This document shows positions 26,940 through 34,195 of a stretch of DNA of 64,000 bases, in pieces. Location: assembly GCA_036013055.1 (NCBI GenBank), contig DASCQM010000012.1, positions 1 through 64,000 of the forward strand, given 5' to 3'. The translations under genes were made by a program, and so were the position numbers. Each line of letters opens with the position of its first letter. The first letter of the stretch is position 1. The notes beneath the pieces were generated by a model. The model worked only from the letters and a program-made list of their open reading frames with translations, was not told the DNA's origin and ran no database searches. The DNA is from SHYR01 sp036013055 (GTDB lineage Bacteria; Chloroflexota; Dehalococcoidia; UBA2979).

Positions 26940-27476
26940 CTAATACTGAACGAGCGATGAGACCGCGACATCCTCGAGTCGCTCACGCCCGCCGAGGTCG
27001 CTCAATTCGACGAGAAACGCGAACCCCGCCGGCTCACCGCCGACGGCGCGCACCAGCTTCGCGGTAGCTTCGGCCGTGCCGCCTGTCGCGAGGAGGTCAT
27101 CGACGACCACGACGCGGTGGCCGTCGACTGCGGGATCACGGTGCAATTCGAGGCTGTCCTGACCGTACTCGAGGTCGTACGTCACAGATTCGAGGTCGCC
27201 CGGCAGCTTCCCCGGCTTGCGTACCGGAACGAAGGGGAGGCCGAGCCGCTCGGCCACGGGTACGCCGAAGATGAATCCACGGGCCTCGATGCCTGCGATC
27301 ACGGTCGCGCCCATCTCGCGGGCGCTCTCGGCCATCGCGTCGTTGGCGGTGCGCAGGGCGTCGGAGTCGTGAAGCAGCGGCGTGATATCGCGAAAGAGGA
27401 TGCCGGGTTGGGGGAAGTCGGGGATGCCGCGAATCAACTCGCGCCAGCGCTCTTCGTGATCGGTCGGTGGTTGCAT
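26940..27476 (-). CDS. apt: Adenine phosphoribosyltransferase
   Basis: Apt makes AMP from adenine and PRPP, recovering the adenine released by MtnP. ATG 27476 gives 178 residues, the family size. Landmarks are IPDFPQPGILFRDITPLL, the ARGFIFGVPVAERLGLPFVP adenine-binding region, and the PRPP loop VVVVDDLLATGGTAEA. The C-terminus ends SSLVQY. It is the first gene of the minus-strand salvage run, divergent from the methyltransferase at 27591. Confidence 0.96.
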   Translation of the reverse strand: MQPPTDHEERWRELIRGIPDFPQPGILFRDITPLLHDSDALRTANDAMAESAREMGATVIAGIEARGFIFGVPVAERLGLPFVPVRKPGKLPGDLESVTYDLEYGQDSLELHRDPAVDGHRVVVVDDLLATGGTAEATAKLVRAVGGEPAGFAFLVELSDLGGRERLEDVAVSSLVQY

Positions 27477-27555
27477 GCGCGAATGCTCTGCGGGGCTCCG
27501 GACGATGTCAACGTGGGTCTGACGCAACGTCTGACGGCTGGACCCGGTCGCGGCG

Positions 27556-27584
27556 TTGACCGACCGCTGGTACCTCCATAGCAT
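27556..27584 (+). promoter_or_regulatory. Candidate sigma-70 promoter of a leaderless transcript
   Basis: TTGACC at 27556-27561 and TAGCAT at 27579-27584 are spaced by 17 bp. The methyltransferase ATG is at 27591, only 6 bp after the -10 element. Transcription would start at or next to the ATG, giving a leaderless mRNA. No Shine-Dalgarno sequence is seen before the ATG. Confidence 0.45.
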
Positions 27585-27590
27585 CGAATT

Positions 27591-28361
27591 ATGGATGTTC
27601 AATCATCTGATCAATTCTCCGTCGTCGCCGCCTTCTACGATCTCGATCTGGAGGGCTACGACGATGACATCGCGATGTACCGCAGCCTCGCGGTTGAGCG
27701 CGCTGCGCCCGTGCTCGAACTCGGTTGCGGCACGGGCCGCGTCGCCGTGCCGCTGGCGCAGGCGGGCCTCGACGTCACCGGCGTCGACGTTAGCGAAGCG
27801 ATGCTGACACGCGCGCGGGAACGGGCAGCGGCGGAGGGCGTGGCATCGCTGACGCTGCTCAACGACGACATGCGCCAGCTCGACCTCGGCCAGCGCTTCG
27901 GCACGGTACTGATCCCGCTCGGCGGACTACAGCACATGGAGAGTATCGACGATCTTGTCGCCGCGCTGACGACCGTTGCGGAGCAACTCGAGCCCGACGG
28001 CATCGCGGTCATCGACATCGAGGCGCCATACCCCGATGACCTCACGCCCGGCCCGCAACCGTTGATCGAGCACTGGACCCGCGAGGCCGACGGCGAGTCG
28101 GTGACGAAGCTGGTCTCCGTCGAGCCCGAGCCGTCGATGCAGCTCAAGCACGTCACGTGGCACTTCGATGTGCAGCCAGCCGAGGGTCCGATGCAGCGTT
28201 TTAGCGAGCAGTTCGTGCTGCGCGTGATCTCCGCCGGTGAACTCGAACTGGCGGCCCGACTCGCCGGTCTCAGCGTCAGCGGGTGGTACGGCGACTACGA
28301 CCTTGGCCCTGTCGACGACGGCGACGAGCGCATCGTTGCGATTCTGGAGCCCGCGTCGTGA
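27591..28361 (+). CDS. Class I SAM-dependent methyltransferase
   Basis: The 256-residue protein has the Rossmann motif I APVLELGCGTGRVAVPLAQ at about residue 40, then the Asp/Gly block VTGVDVSEAMLTRARERA and motif II-like LLNDDMRQLDLGQRF. The rest matches small-molecule methyltransferases, but the substrate is not evident. It begins next to a promoter-like sequence, probably without a leader. Its stop overlaps the plsX start (GTGA). It is divergent from the SAM-recycling operon. Confidence 0.88.
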   Translation: MDVQSSDQFSVVAAFYDLDLEGYDDDIAMYRSLAVERAAPVLELGCGTGRVAVPLAQAGLDVTGVDVSEAMLTRARERAAAEGVASLTLLNDDMRQLDLGQRFGTVLIPLGGLQHMESIDDLVAALTTVAEQLEPDGIAVIDIEAPYPDDLTPGPQPLIEHWTREADGESVTKLVSVEPEPSMQLKHVTWHFDVQPAEGPMQRFSEQFVLRVISAGELELAARLAGLSVSGWYGDYDLGPVDDGDERIVAILEPAS

Positions 28362-29377
28362 CCGTCGTCGCGGTGGACGCCTTCGGCGGCGACTTCGCGC
28401 CACAGGCCACGATCGATGGCGCGATCCGCGCCGCCGAGGGTGGCCTGGAGGTTGCACTGGTCGGTGACCAGACGCGGCTCACGGTTGAACTGGCGCGCCA
28501 CAAGGACGTGCCATCAGCGCTGCGCATCGTCCACGCTCCGGACGCGATCGGGATGGCCGAGACGCCATCACTCGAGATGCGCCGTCGCACCGGCTCGTCG
28601 ATGTTCGTGGGGCTCGATCTGCTCAAGCGCGGGGAGGCAGCGGCCTTCGTCTCGATGGGCAACACCGGTGCTGTGCTGGCGCTCTCGCTGATCGTGCTCG
28701 GCAAGCTGCCCGGCGTTGAGCGACCGGCGCTTGCCGCGCTGATCCCCTCGCCGACCGGCGAGCCGACGCTGGTTGTCGACATCGGTGCGAACGCGGAGTC
28801 ACGGGCGACGCACCTCGTGCAGTGGGCGGCGCTCGGCACTGAGTACATGCGCGTCGTCATGGGCATCGAGCATCCGACGGTGGGGCTGCTGAATATTGGC
28901 GCAGAGCCCTCTAAAGGGTCACCACGTGAGATCGAGGTCCACGAGAAGTTGACGGAGTCATCGCTCGACTTCGTCGGCAACGTCGAGGGCAGCGACGTGC
29001 TCGCGACGGACACCACCGTGATCGTGACGGATGGCTTTACGGGCAACGTGGCACTGAAGCTGATCGAGGGCGGGGTCGCCACGATCCTCGGCGGCGTGCG
29101 CGATTCGACGCGCGACTCACTGCGGGCGCGGGCCGGTGGGCTGTTACTGATGCCGTCGCTGCGTGCGCTGCGTCAGCGCTTCGATTACCGGCAGTACGGC
29201 GGGGTGCCGCTGATCGGGGTCAATGGCCTGGTGCTGATCGGGCATGGCCGCAGCGACTCTATCGCCGTGGAAAACGCGATCCGCACTGCCGCCGAGGGTG
29301 CTGAGCACGGCGCGATCGAGGCGATGGCTGCCGTCGTTGCTCCGGAAGATGCAGCGTCCGAGGGACTGGCGACCTAG
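28358..29377 (+). CDS. plsX: Phosphate acyltransferase PlsX
   Basis: PlsX makes acyl-phosphate from acyl-ACP for glycerolipid synthesis. GTG 28358 starts VTVVAVDAFGGDFAPQATI, matching the PlsX N-terminus, giving 339 residues. Further blocks are FVSMGNTGAVLALSLIVLG, LVVDIGANAESRATHLVQWA and the C-terminal GRSDSIAVENAIRTAAE. It overlaps the methyltransferase by 4 bp. The end overlaps the convergent csoR stop by 4 bp. Confidence 0.95.
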   Translation: MTVVAVDAFGGDFAPQATIDGAIRAAEGGLEVALVGDQTRLTVELARHKDVPSALRIVHAPDAIGMAETPSLEMRRRTGSSMFVGLDLLKRGEAAAFVSMGNTGAVLALSLIVLGKLPGVERPALAALIPSPTGEPTLVVDIGANAESRATHLVQWAALGTEYMRVVMGIEHPTVGLLNIGAEPSKGSPREIEVHEKLTESSLDFVGNVEGSDVLATDTTVIVTDGFTGNVALKLIEGGVATILGGVRDSTRDSLRARAGGLLLMPSLRALRQRFDYRQYGGVPLIGVNGLVLIGHGRSDSIAVENAIRTAAEGAEHGAIEAMAAVVAPEDAASEGLAT

Positions 29378-29694
29378 CTGACCTCGCTGGCCGCGTGCTC
29401 GTCGACGCCCGAGCCGCCGGACGCGGGAGCGAATCGCCACCAGAGCTTCATCGACTCGCGCAGCGCCGTGACCTGCTCCTCGGGGCTTCCTGAGTCTTCG
29501 CTGATGCAATTGAGGAGGTGGGTGTCGAGGATCAACCCGCCGACGTTGTCGATGCCTGAGCGGATCGCCATCAACTGGGTCACCACGTCCTCGCAGGCGC
29601 GATCCTCCTCCAGCATCTTCGCGATGCCGCGGATCTGACCTTCGATGCGGCTCAGACGCGCACGCAATTGCTCTGGACCGGGCTGTTGTGTCAT
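29374..29694 (-). CDS. csoR: CsoR/FrmR-type metal-sensing repressor
   Basis: Family members are all-helical tetramers that leave DNA when they bind metal (Cu(I), Ni) or react with aldehydes. ATG 29694 gives 106 residues with RLSRIEGQIRGIAKMLEEDR. The putative copper ligands are a Cys in RACED and the His/Cys of the DTHLLNC motif, the Cys-His-Cys pattern of CsoR rather than FrmR. Longer in-frame starts would run into the palindrome at 29752. A copper cassette lies 8 kb away. The exact metal is inferred. Confidence 0.88.
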   Translation of the reverse strand: MTQQPGPEQLRARLSRIEGQIRGIAKMLEEDRACEDVVTQLMAIRSGIDNVGGLILDTHLLNCISEDSGSPEEQVTALRESMKLWWRFAPASGGSGVDEHAASEVS

Positions 29695-29751
29695 GGTGCA
29701 TCCTCGAAGCCTGAACACAGCCACTTGGAGGCTGTTACGGGGTCGGTTGAC

Positions 29752-29768
29752 ATACCCCATGGGGGTAT
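29752..29768. promoter_or_regulatory. Palindromic CsoR-type operator
   Basis: The 17-bp ATACCCCATGGGGGTAT is a near-perfect inverted repeat with G/C tracts, the form typical of CsoR operators. It lies 58 bp upstream of csoR, and 132 bp upstream of trxA in the other direction. A TTGACA (29747-29752) adjoins it on the plus strand. No clear -10 sits at 17 bp, so the promoter that it controls is not fixed. Confidence 0.65.
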
Positions 29769-29883
29769 GCAAAGATACTAGCGAATCCAAGAGAACGCTG
29801 TCAACCGCTATCCCGATATCGTCGGAGCGACGATAGTCAACGATAGAAGTTGTCTAGACAGCAGCAGCGGAAGAGGAAACGGC

Positions 29884-30207
29884 ATGAGTGCCCCAACTGA
29901 CACTACTGACGCAACATTTGAGAGCGATGTCATCACGAACGACGCCCCGGTGCTCGTGGACTTCTGGGCCCCCTGGTGTGGTCCGTGCCGCATGGTAGCG
30001 CCGATCGTTGAAGAGCTATCGGACGAGTACGACGGCAAGGTGAAGTTCGTGAAGTTGAACACGGACGAGAACCCGCAGATCGCTGGCAAGTACCGCATCC
30101 GTTCGATCCCGACGCTGCTGGTCTTCAAGGGCGGCGAGCCGGTCTCGCAGATCGTCGGCTTCCGGCCGAAGAGCGACCTGGCGAAGCGATTGGACGATGC
30201 TCTCTAG
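29884..30207 (+). CDS. trxA: Thioredoxin
   Basis: The 107-residue protein is a classic thioredoxin with DFWAPWCGPCRMVAPIVEEL carrying the WCGPC active site. The later IRSIPTLLVFKGGEPVSQIVG includes the cis-Pro. It reduces protein disulfides in the cytosol. A GGAAGAGGAAA ribosome-binding stretch precedes ATG 29884. It faces the FTR catalytic subunit and is near trxB, so it may be reduced by either enzyme. Confidence 0.96.
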   Translation: MSAPTDTTDATFESDVITNDAPVLVDFWAPWCGPCRMVAPIVEELSDEYDGKVKFVKLNTDENPQIAGKYRIRSIPTLLVFKGGEPVSQIVGFRPKSDLAKRLDDAL

Positions 30208-30287
30208 GATCCTCACCTGAGGCACTTGATGCACAGACACTGACGTTGAAGGCCTGCCGATCGCGGCAGGCGTCTCAAGAATAGAGA

Positions 30288-30319
30288 AGAGGCGGGTCGC
30301 TCAAGCGACCCGCCTCTTT
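30288..30319. terminator. Bidirectional intrinsic terminator between trxA and the FTR gene
   Basis: A 14-bp perfect stem (arms 30288-30301 and 30304-30317) with a two-base central loop is followed on the plus strand by TTT. On the minus strand a T-rich stretch (CTTCTCTATTCTT) follows it. It lies between convergent trxA and the FTR gene and can end both. A smaller 8-bp hairpin (30252-30271) lies just before it. Confidence 0.85.
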
Positions 30320-30343
30320 GATCACCCTGCGGTGTAGCGTGCG

Positions 30344-30829
30344 TCAGTCGTCAGCGGTGGTCTGGTCGGCGCGCACGCCCTTGTTGATTGTGCGGCCCTG
30401 CTTCTCTTCCAGGCGTGCCAGCATGCGACCCTTGTCAGGGTGCGGATCAGTCACGATGCCGTAGATCTCTCGGCCTTCGTGTCCTTCTGGCAAATGCTCG
30501 GTAATCGGAAGACCTTCCGAATTTACGAAGAGCAGTCAATGGCAGTATTTGTAGCGCTGCATTTCCTCGCAGGCGCAGATCCAGGTCTTCTCATCGACCG
30601 CAGCCTGCTTGTCCTCGTAGAAGTTGCACGGGCAGAGCGGCCGGCCGAGGTCATCGACGTGCTTGGCGAGTCCGATCACGAGGAACTCGGTGATCTCGCG
30701 CTGGGGGTGCAGGTAGGAGCCGCTCTTGTTCGCGAACGCCTCGACGTACTTCCACATCTTCGTCATCGACTTGACGGACGCCTGGGAGCGATCGTCGTCG
30801 CTGACTTGCTCGACGCTGGACTGCGTCAT
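30344..30829 (-). CDS. Ferredoxin-thioredoxin reductase catalytic subunit, probable selenoprotein (TGA at residue 98)
   Basis: FTR passes electrons from ferredoxin through a 4Fe-4S cluster and an adjacent disulfide to thioredoxin. From ATG 30829 the protein reads C66-P-C68, sixteen residues, C85-A-C87, eight residues, C96-H, then TGA (30536-30538). This spacing is exactly the family signature CPC-X16-CPC-X8-CHC with TGA in place of the last Cys, one of the two active-site cysteines. The frame then stays open for 63 codons (LLFVNSEGLPITEHLPEGHE at first, typical of FTR-like tails) and ends with TGA at 30344. With a SECIS-like hairpin after the codon and selC in the window, I read residue 98 as selenocysteine. 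Alternatives are a nonsense mutation or a sequence error. Confidence 0.82.
30501..30526 (-). promoter_or_regulatory. Candidate bacterial SECIS element
   Basis: In the mRNA sense, bases 13-38 after the U of the UGA can form a hairpin. A lower stem GUAA/UUAC and a 5'-side AU bulge lead to a six-pair upper stem UCGGAA/UUCCGA closed by a GGUC tetraloop. The E. coli fdhF SECIS likewise has a bulged U on the 5' side and a GGUC apical loop at nearly the same distance from UGA. The loop here is at 25-28 against 22-25 there. Confidence 0.65.
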
Positions 30830-31011
30830 CTGAGCATCCTCCGTCGAGTGACCCGCGTCTCCGTGCGCTCTGAGTGCTCTCGGAGGCGGGGGCTTCGCTT
30901 AGCGGTGCAGTCTGATTACATCATGACCGCACCGCAAGCGCTTTGATGTAGCGCGAGATACAGCGAGGTTTGCGTGGTGCGAGACAATGGTTCTGACCAC
31001 AGAGGACGCCC

Positions 31012-31986
31012 ATGACCCCACCAGACGCAGCACCGGCCGTCGAGGAGATCGACGTCGCCATCATCGGCGGCGGACCGACGGGCCTCTCCGCGGCGATCTA
31101 CGCCTCACGAGCGCTGCGCCGCACCGTCGTCTGGGAGAGCCTGATGATCGGCGGGCAGATCGCCCAGGCTGGTGCGATCGAGAACTACCCCGGCTTCCCC
31201 GATCCGATCGACGGCTTCGACCTTGCGACGGCGATGCACACGCAGGCGGAGAACTTCGGCGTCGAGACGAAGTACGAGTCCATCGCGGCCCTGCGGCGGG
31301 AGGGGCGGTACTACATCGTGGAGGCGGACTCGGGGCTCTACCGCGCGCGTGCGGTGATCGTGACTGCCGGGGCGACGCCGAACCTGCTTGGTGTCCCCGG
31401 TGAGCAGGAGCTGACCGGTAAGGGCGTCTCCTACTGCGCGACCTGTGACGCGGCGTTCTTCAAGGACCGCGAGGTCGCCGTTGTTGGCGGTGGCAACGCG
31501 GCGCTCGATGAGGCGTTGTTCACGACTCGTTTTGTCTCGAAGGTAAGCATCATCCATCGCCGCGACGAGCTGAGGGCCTCGCGCATCCTCCAGCAGCGAG
31601 CGTTCGACGACCCGAAGGTGGAGCTGGTCTGGGACAGCGTCGTGGAGCGCGTGAATGGCGACGACGCCGTGACCTCGCTGGCGCTGAAGAACACGAAGAG
31701 CGGCGAGCGCAGCGAACTGGAGACCGAAGCGCTCTTCGTCTTCGTCGGCAGTACGCCGAACTCGAACCTGCTTGCGGGGCTCGTCCCGCTTGATGCTGGC
31801 GGGCACGCCTACGTGAACCTCTGGATGGAGACCGAGCTGCCGGGATTGTTCGCCGCCGGTGACGTTCGCGTCGATGCGTCGAAGCAGGTCGTATCCGCGG
31901 CCGGGGACGGTGCGACGGCTGCGATCCGCGCGGAACAGTACATCACGCAGCGGTTCCCCGAGGAGCAAGGCTCCGCCCGAATCTAG
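31012..31986 (+). CDS. trxB: Thioredoxin-disulfide reductase (TrxB family)
   Basis: TrxB is a flavoprotein that reduces thioredoxin with NAD(P)H. The 324-residue protein has the FAD motif VAIIGGGPTGLSAAIYASRA, the active-site CATCDAAFF (CxxC), and the second nucleotide motif VAVVGGGNAALDEAL. The NADP-type HRRxxxR is recognisable as HRRDELRASR. The C-terminal FAAGDVRVDASKQVVSAAGD is standard. GAGGA lies upstream of ATG 31012. It is divergent from the FTR gene. Confidence 0.93.
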   Translation: MTPPDAAPAVEEIDVAIIGGGPTGLSAAIYASRALRRTVVWESLMIGGQIAQAGAIENYPGFPDPIDGFDLATAMHTQAENFGVETKYESIAALRREGRYYIVEADSGLYRARAVIVTAGATPNLLGVPGEQELTGKGVSYCATCDAAFFKDREVAVVGGGNAALDEALFTTRFVSKVSIIHRRDELRASRILQQRAFDDPKVELVWDSVVERVNGDDAVTSLALKNTKSGERSELETEALFVFVGSTPNSNLLAGLVPLDAGGHAYVNLWMETELPGLFAAGDVRVDASKQVVSAAGDGATAAIRAEQYITQRFPEEQGSARI

Positions 31987-32066
31987 TCGCCCGGAACCTG
32001 CTCAGGGCATCTCCGACTGGTCGCTATCGACGCCCGGCGCATAGTCTAACGTTCACGAGAGAAGCA

Positions 32067-33644
32067 ATGGCAGCCACGACAGCCTCCCCGGCCGACACAG
32101 CCGAAGCCCGGAAACGATCGCCGATCTACTACGGCTACTGGCTGATCGGCGTCGCCTTCATGGCGCAGCTGATCTCCGCCGGCTCGCAGACATACGTCGC
32201 CGGCGTCTTCCTCGTACCGATGACCGAGGACCTCGACTGGACGCGCACGGAGTTCACCACCGCGCAGACCGTCGGGCGCTTCATCATGGCGTTCTTCGGC
32301 ATCTTCGTCGGCTCGATGATCGACCGCGGCTTCGCGCGCGGCCTGATGATTGTCGGCATCACCCTGCTCGGCGCGGGCCTCTTCATGACCAGCGGCGTGA
32401 ACGAGCTCTGGCAGTGGATCCTGCTGCGCGGCTTCATGTTCACCGTCGGCGCGGCGATGCTCGGCAACCTCGTGGTCAACGTCACACTCTCGAAGTGGTT
32501 CGTGCAACGCCGAGGCATGGCCGTTGGCATCGCGGCGATGGGCGTCTCGACGGCCGGCGTTGTGCTGCCGCTCGTGCTGACGCCCTTCGTCGACGAGTAC
32601 GGCTGGCGAGCGGGGTGGCAGCTCCTCGCCGTGATCGCATGGGTCTCGATCTACCCGGTCGCGATGCTGATGCGCAGCACGCCCGAGGATCACGGCCTCA
32701 ATCCCGACGGTCGCACAGACGAGGAGATGAAGACCAGCGCCGGGCTTGCCGCGCGCACCGACTTCGCCAACTCGCTGACGCGCTCGCAGGCGCTGAGGAC
32801 GGCGACGCTCTACCAGATTGTGCTCGCCTTCGGCATCTCCGGCATCGGCCTCGGCACCATGCTCTTCACCACGATCCCGTTCACGACGGACGCCGGCTTC
32901 AGCCGCACCACGGCCTCGTTCATGCTCGCCTTTGCGCTGGCCCTCCCGGCGGCGCTGGTGAAGCCAATCTGGGGTTCGCTGTCCGATGTCTTCGCGCCCA
33001 AGCTGATGGCGGCGCTGAGCTTCCTTGTCGCCGCAGCCGGAATGTGGGTGATCGTCGGTGCGGCACAGACGCACCAGACGGCGATCCTGGCGGGTGGCTT
33101 CGTGATGGTCGGCATCGGGCTCGGCGGGCAGATCCCGATCCAGGAGATGATCTGGGGCTCCTACTTCGGGCGTCGCTACCTCGGCTCCGTGCGCAGCGTG
33201 GCGATGCCGTTCACGCTCTTCTTCGGTGCCGGAGGACCGCTGGTCGTGCAGTTCTACTTCGACAAGATCGGCAACTACGACGGCGCCTTCTACGGCGTTT
33301 CCGCGCTGTGGGTCCTGGCAGCGGTGCTCGTGATGCTCGTGCGCAAGCCCAAGGTGCCGGGAGCCACCGATGAAGCAGGCGACGGCGGTCCGAGCGATGG
33401 CGGCCCGAACGCTGGAGCGCCCGATGTGCCGCCTGCCGCTCCGACGGCTGCGGCACCGTCCGTACCGCCTTCGGTTGAACAGCCCGCCGAGCAGCTTACA
33501 GGGAACGGCGCGCAGCCCTCGGACGTGCCTCCCGCCGAGCCAATCGCTGAACCGGTTGCTGCACCACAACCGGTGGCGGCCGCGCCGCCGCCGCCGCCCG
33601 AGCGCCCGAAGGTGCCGCCGCGCGACTACATGCAGACGGACTAG
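32067..33644 (+). CDS. MFS transporter with Pro/Ala-rich C-terminal tail
   Basis: About twelve hydrophobic segments span residues 20-420. The loop between segments 2 and 3 has FVGSMIDRGFARGLM, the MFS signature region. It resembles the monocarboxylate/oxalate-type subgroup that starts with YYGYWLIGVAFM. The last ~90 residues are low-complexity Pro/Ala-rich and probably cytosolic. The cargo is unknown. It follows trxB after 80 bp on the same strand. Confidence 0.85.
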   Translation: MAATTASPADTAEARKRSPIYYGYWLIGVAFMAQLISAGSQTYVAGVFLVPMTEDLDWTRTEFTTAQTVGRFIMAFFGIFVGSMIDRGFARGLMIVGITLLGAGLFMTSGVNELWQWILLRGFMFTVGAAMLGNLVVNVTLSKWFVQRRGMAVGIAAMGVSTAGVVLPLVLTPFVDEYGWRAGWQLLAVIAWVSIYPVAMLMRSTPEDHGLNPDGRTDEEMKTSAGLAARTDFANSLTRSQALRTATLYQIVLAFGISGIGLGTMLFTTIPFTTDAGFSRTTASFMLAFALALPAALVKPIWGSLSDVFAPKLMAALSFLVAAAGMWVIVGAAQTHQTAILAGGFVMVGIGLGGQIPIQEMIWGSYFGRRYLGSVRSVAMPFTLFFGAGGPLVVQFYFDKIGNYDGAFYGVSALWVLAAVLVMLVRKPKVPGATDEAGDGGPSDGGPNAGAPDVPPAAPTAAAPSVPPSVEQPAEQLTGNGAQPSDVPPAEPIAEPVAAPQPVAAAPPPPPERPKVPPRDYMQTD

Positions 33645-33653
33645 CTCAGCAGG

Positions 33654-34154
33654 CTACGTCCCGGGGAAGCTCCACGGCTCGTGCTCAGGCTGCTCGTCGG
33701 AGAGCCGGAAGCGGGGCAGTGCGAGGCCATCACCGAGGTCGGCGAACTCCACCTCGACGCGCAGTCCGATCGCGACCGCCTCCTCCGACTCAGGTTCGCC
33801 ATCCGCGCCGACGAGGCTGGTGATCACGCGTAGCGCGTCATCCGCCGTTGGCACGCCGCGCTGCTCATCGAGTTCGACCAGTGCGACCACGTACGGCACC
33901 CGCTCGCGGTAGGCGGGATGGATCGGGTGCAGCACGACCTCGTAGGAATAGATCGCACCCTTGCCGGAGACCTCCTGCCACGTCGAATCGAGCGACTGGC
34001 AGAAGGGACAGGCGGGGCCGGGCGGGTAGCGCAGCTTCTCGCAGTCGCTGCACTGCTGCACTACGAAGCGACCCTCGCCTGCGGCCTCCAGGAAGCCGAG
34101 GTGATCGGGGTCGTTCGGTGCGATCGCGACTTCTATGCCGAGATATTCAGCCAT
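33654..34154 (-). CDS. Zn-ribbon OB-fold protein (DUF35 family)
   Basis: The 166-residue protein has a rubredoxin-like zinc ribbon with CSDCEKLRYPPGPACPFC (about residues 35-52) and a downstream OB-fold with SYEVVLHPIHPAYRERVPYV. Such proteins partner with thiolase-like enzymes, as ChsH2 does with the aldolase Ltp2. The neighbouring thiolase gene ends 42 bp upstream on the same strand, which supports a complex. The substrate is not known. Confidence 0.87.
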   Translation of the reverse strand: MAEYLGIEVAIAPNDPDHLGFLEAAGEGRFVVQQCSDCEKLRYPPGPACPFCQSLDSTWQEVSGKGAIYSYEVVLHPIHPAYRERVPYVVALVELDEQRGVPTADDALRVITSLVGADGEPESEEAVAIGLRVEVEFADLGDGLALPRFRLSDEQPEHEPWSFPGT

Positions 34155-34195
34155 TGGGTGCTCCTCGCTGATCGGATGGTGCTCAGTTCTGGTGC

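Noticed and set aside
27477..27590. Purine riboswitch before apt
   Set aside because: The 114-bp divergent space shows no three-stem purine-aptamer pattern; it holds the leaderless promoter instead.
30440..30946. Plus-strand open frame of 168 codons across the FTR gene
   Set aside because: It is the antisense of the FTR gene, has no family features, and the FTR motifs are on the minus strand.
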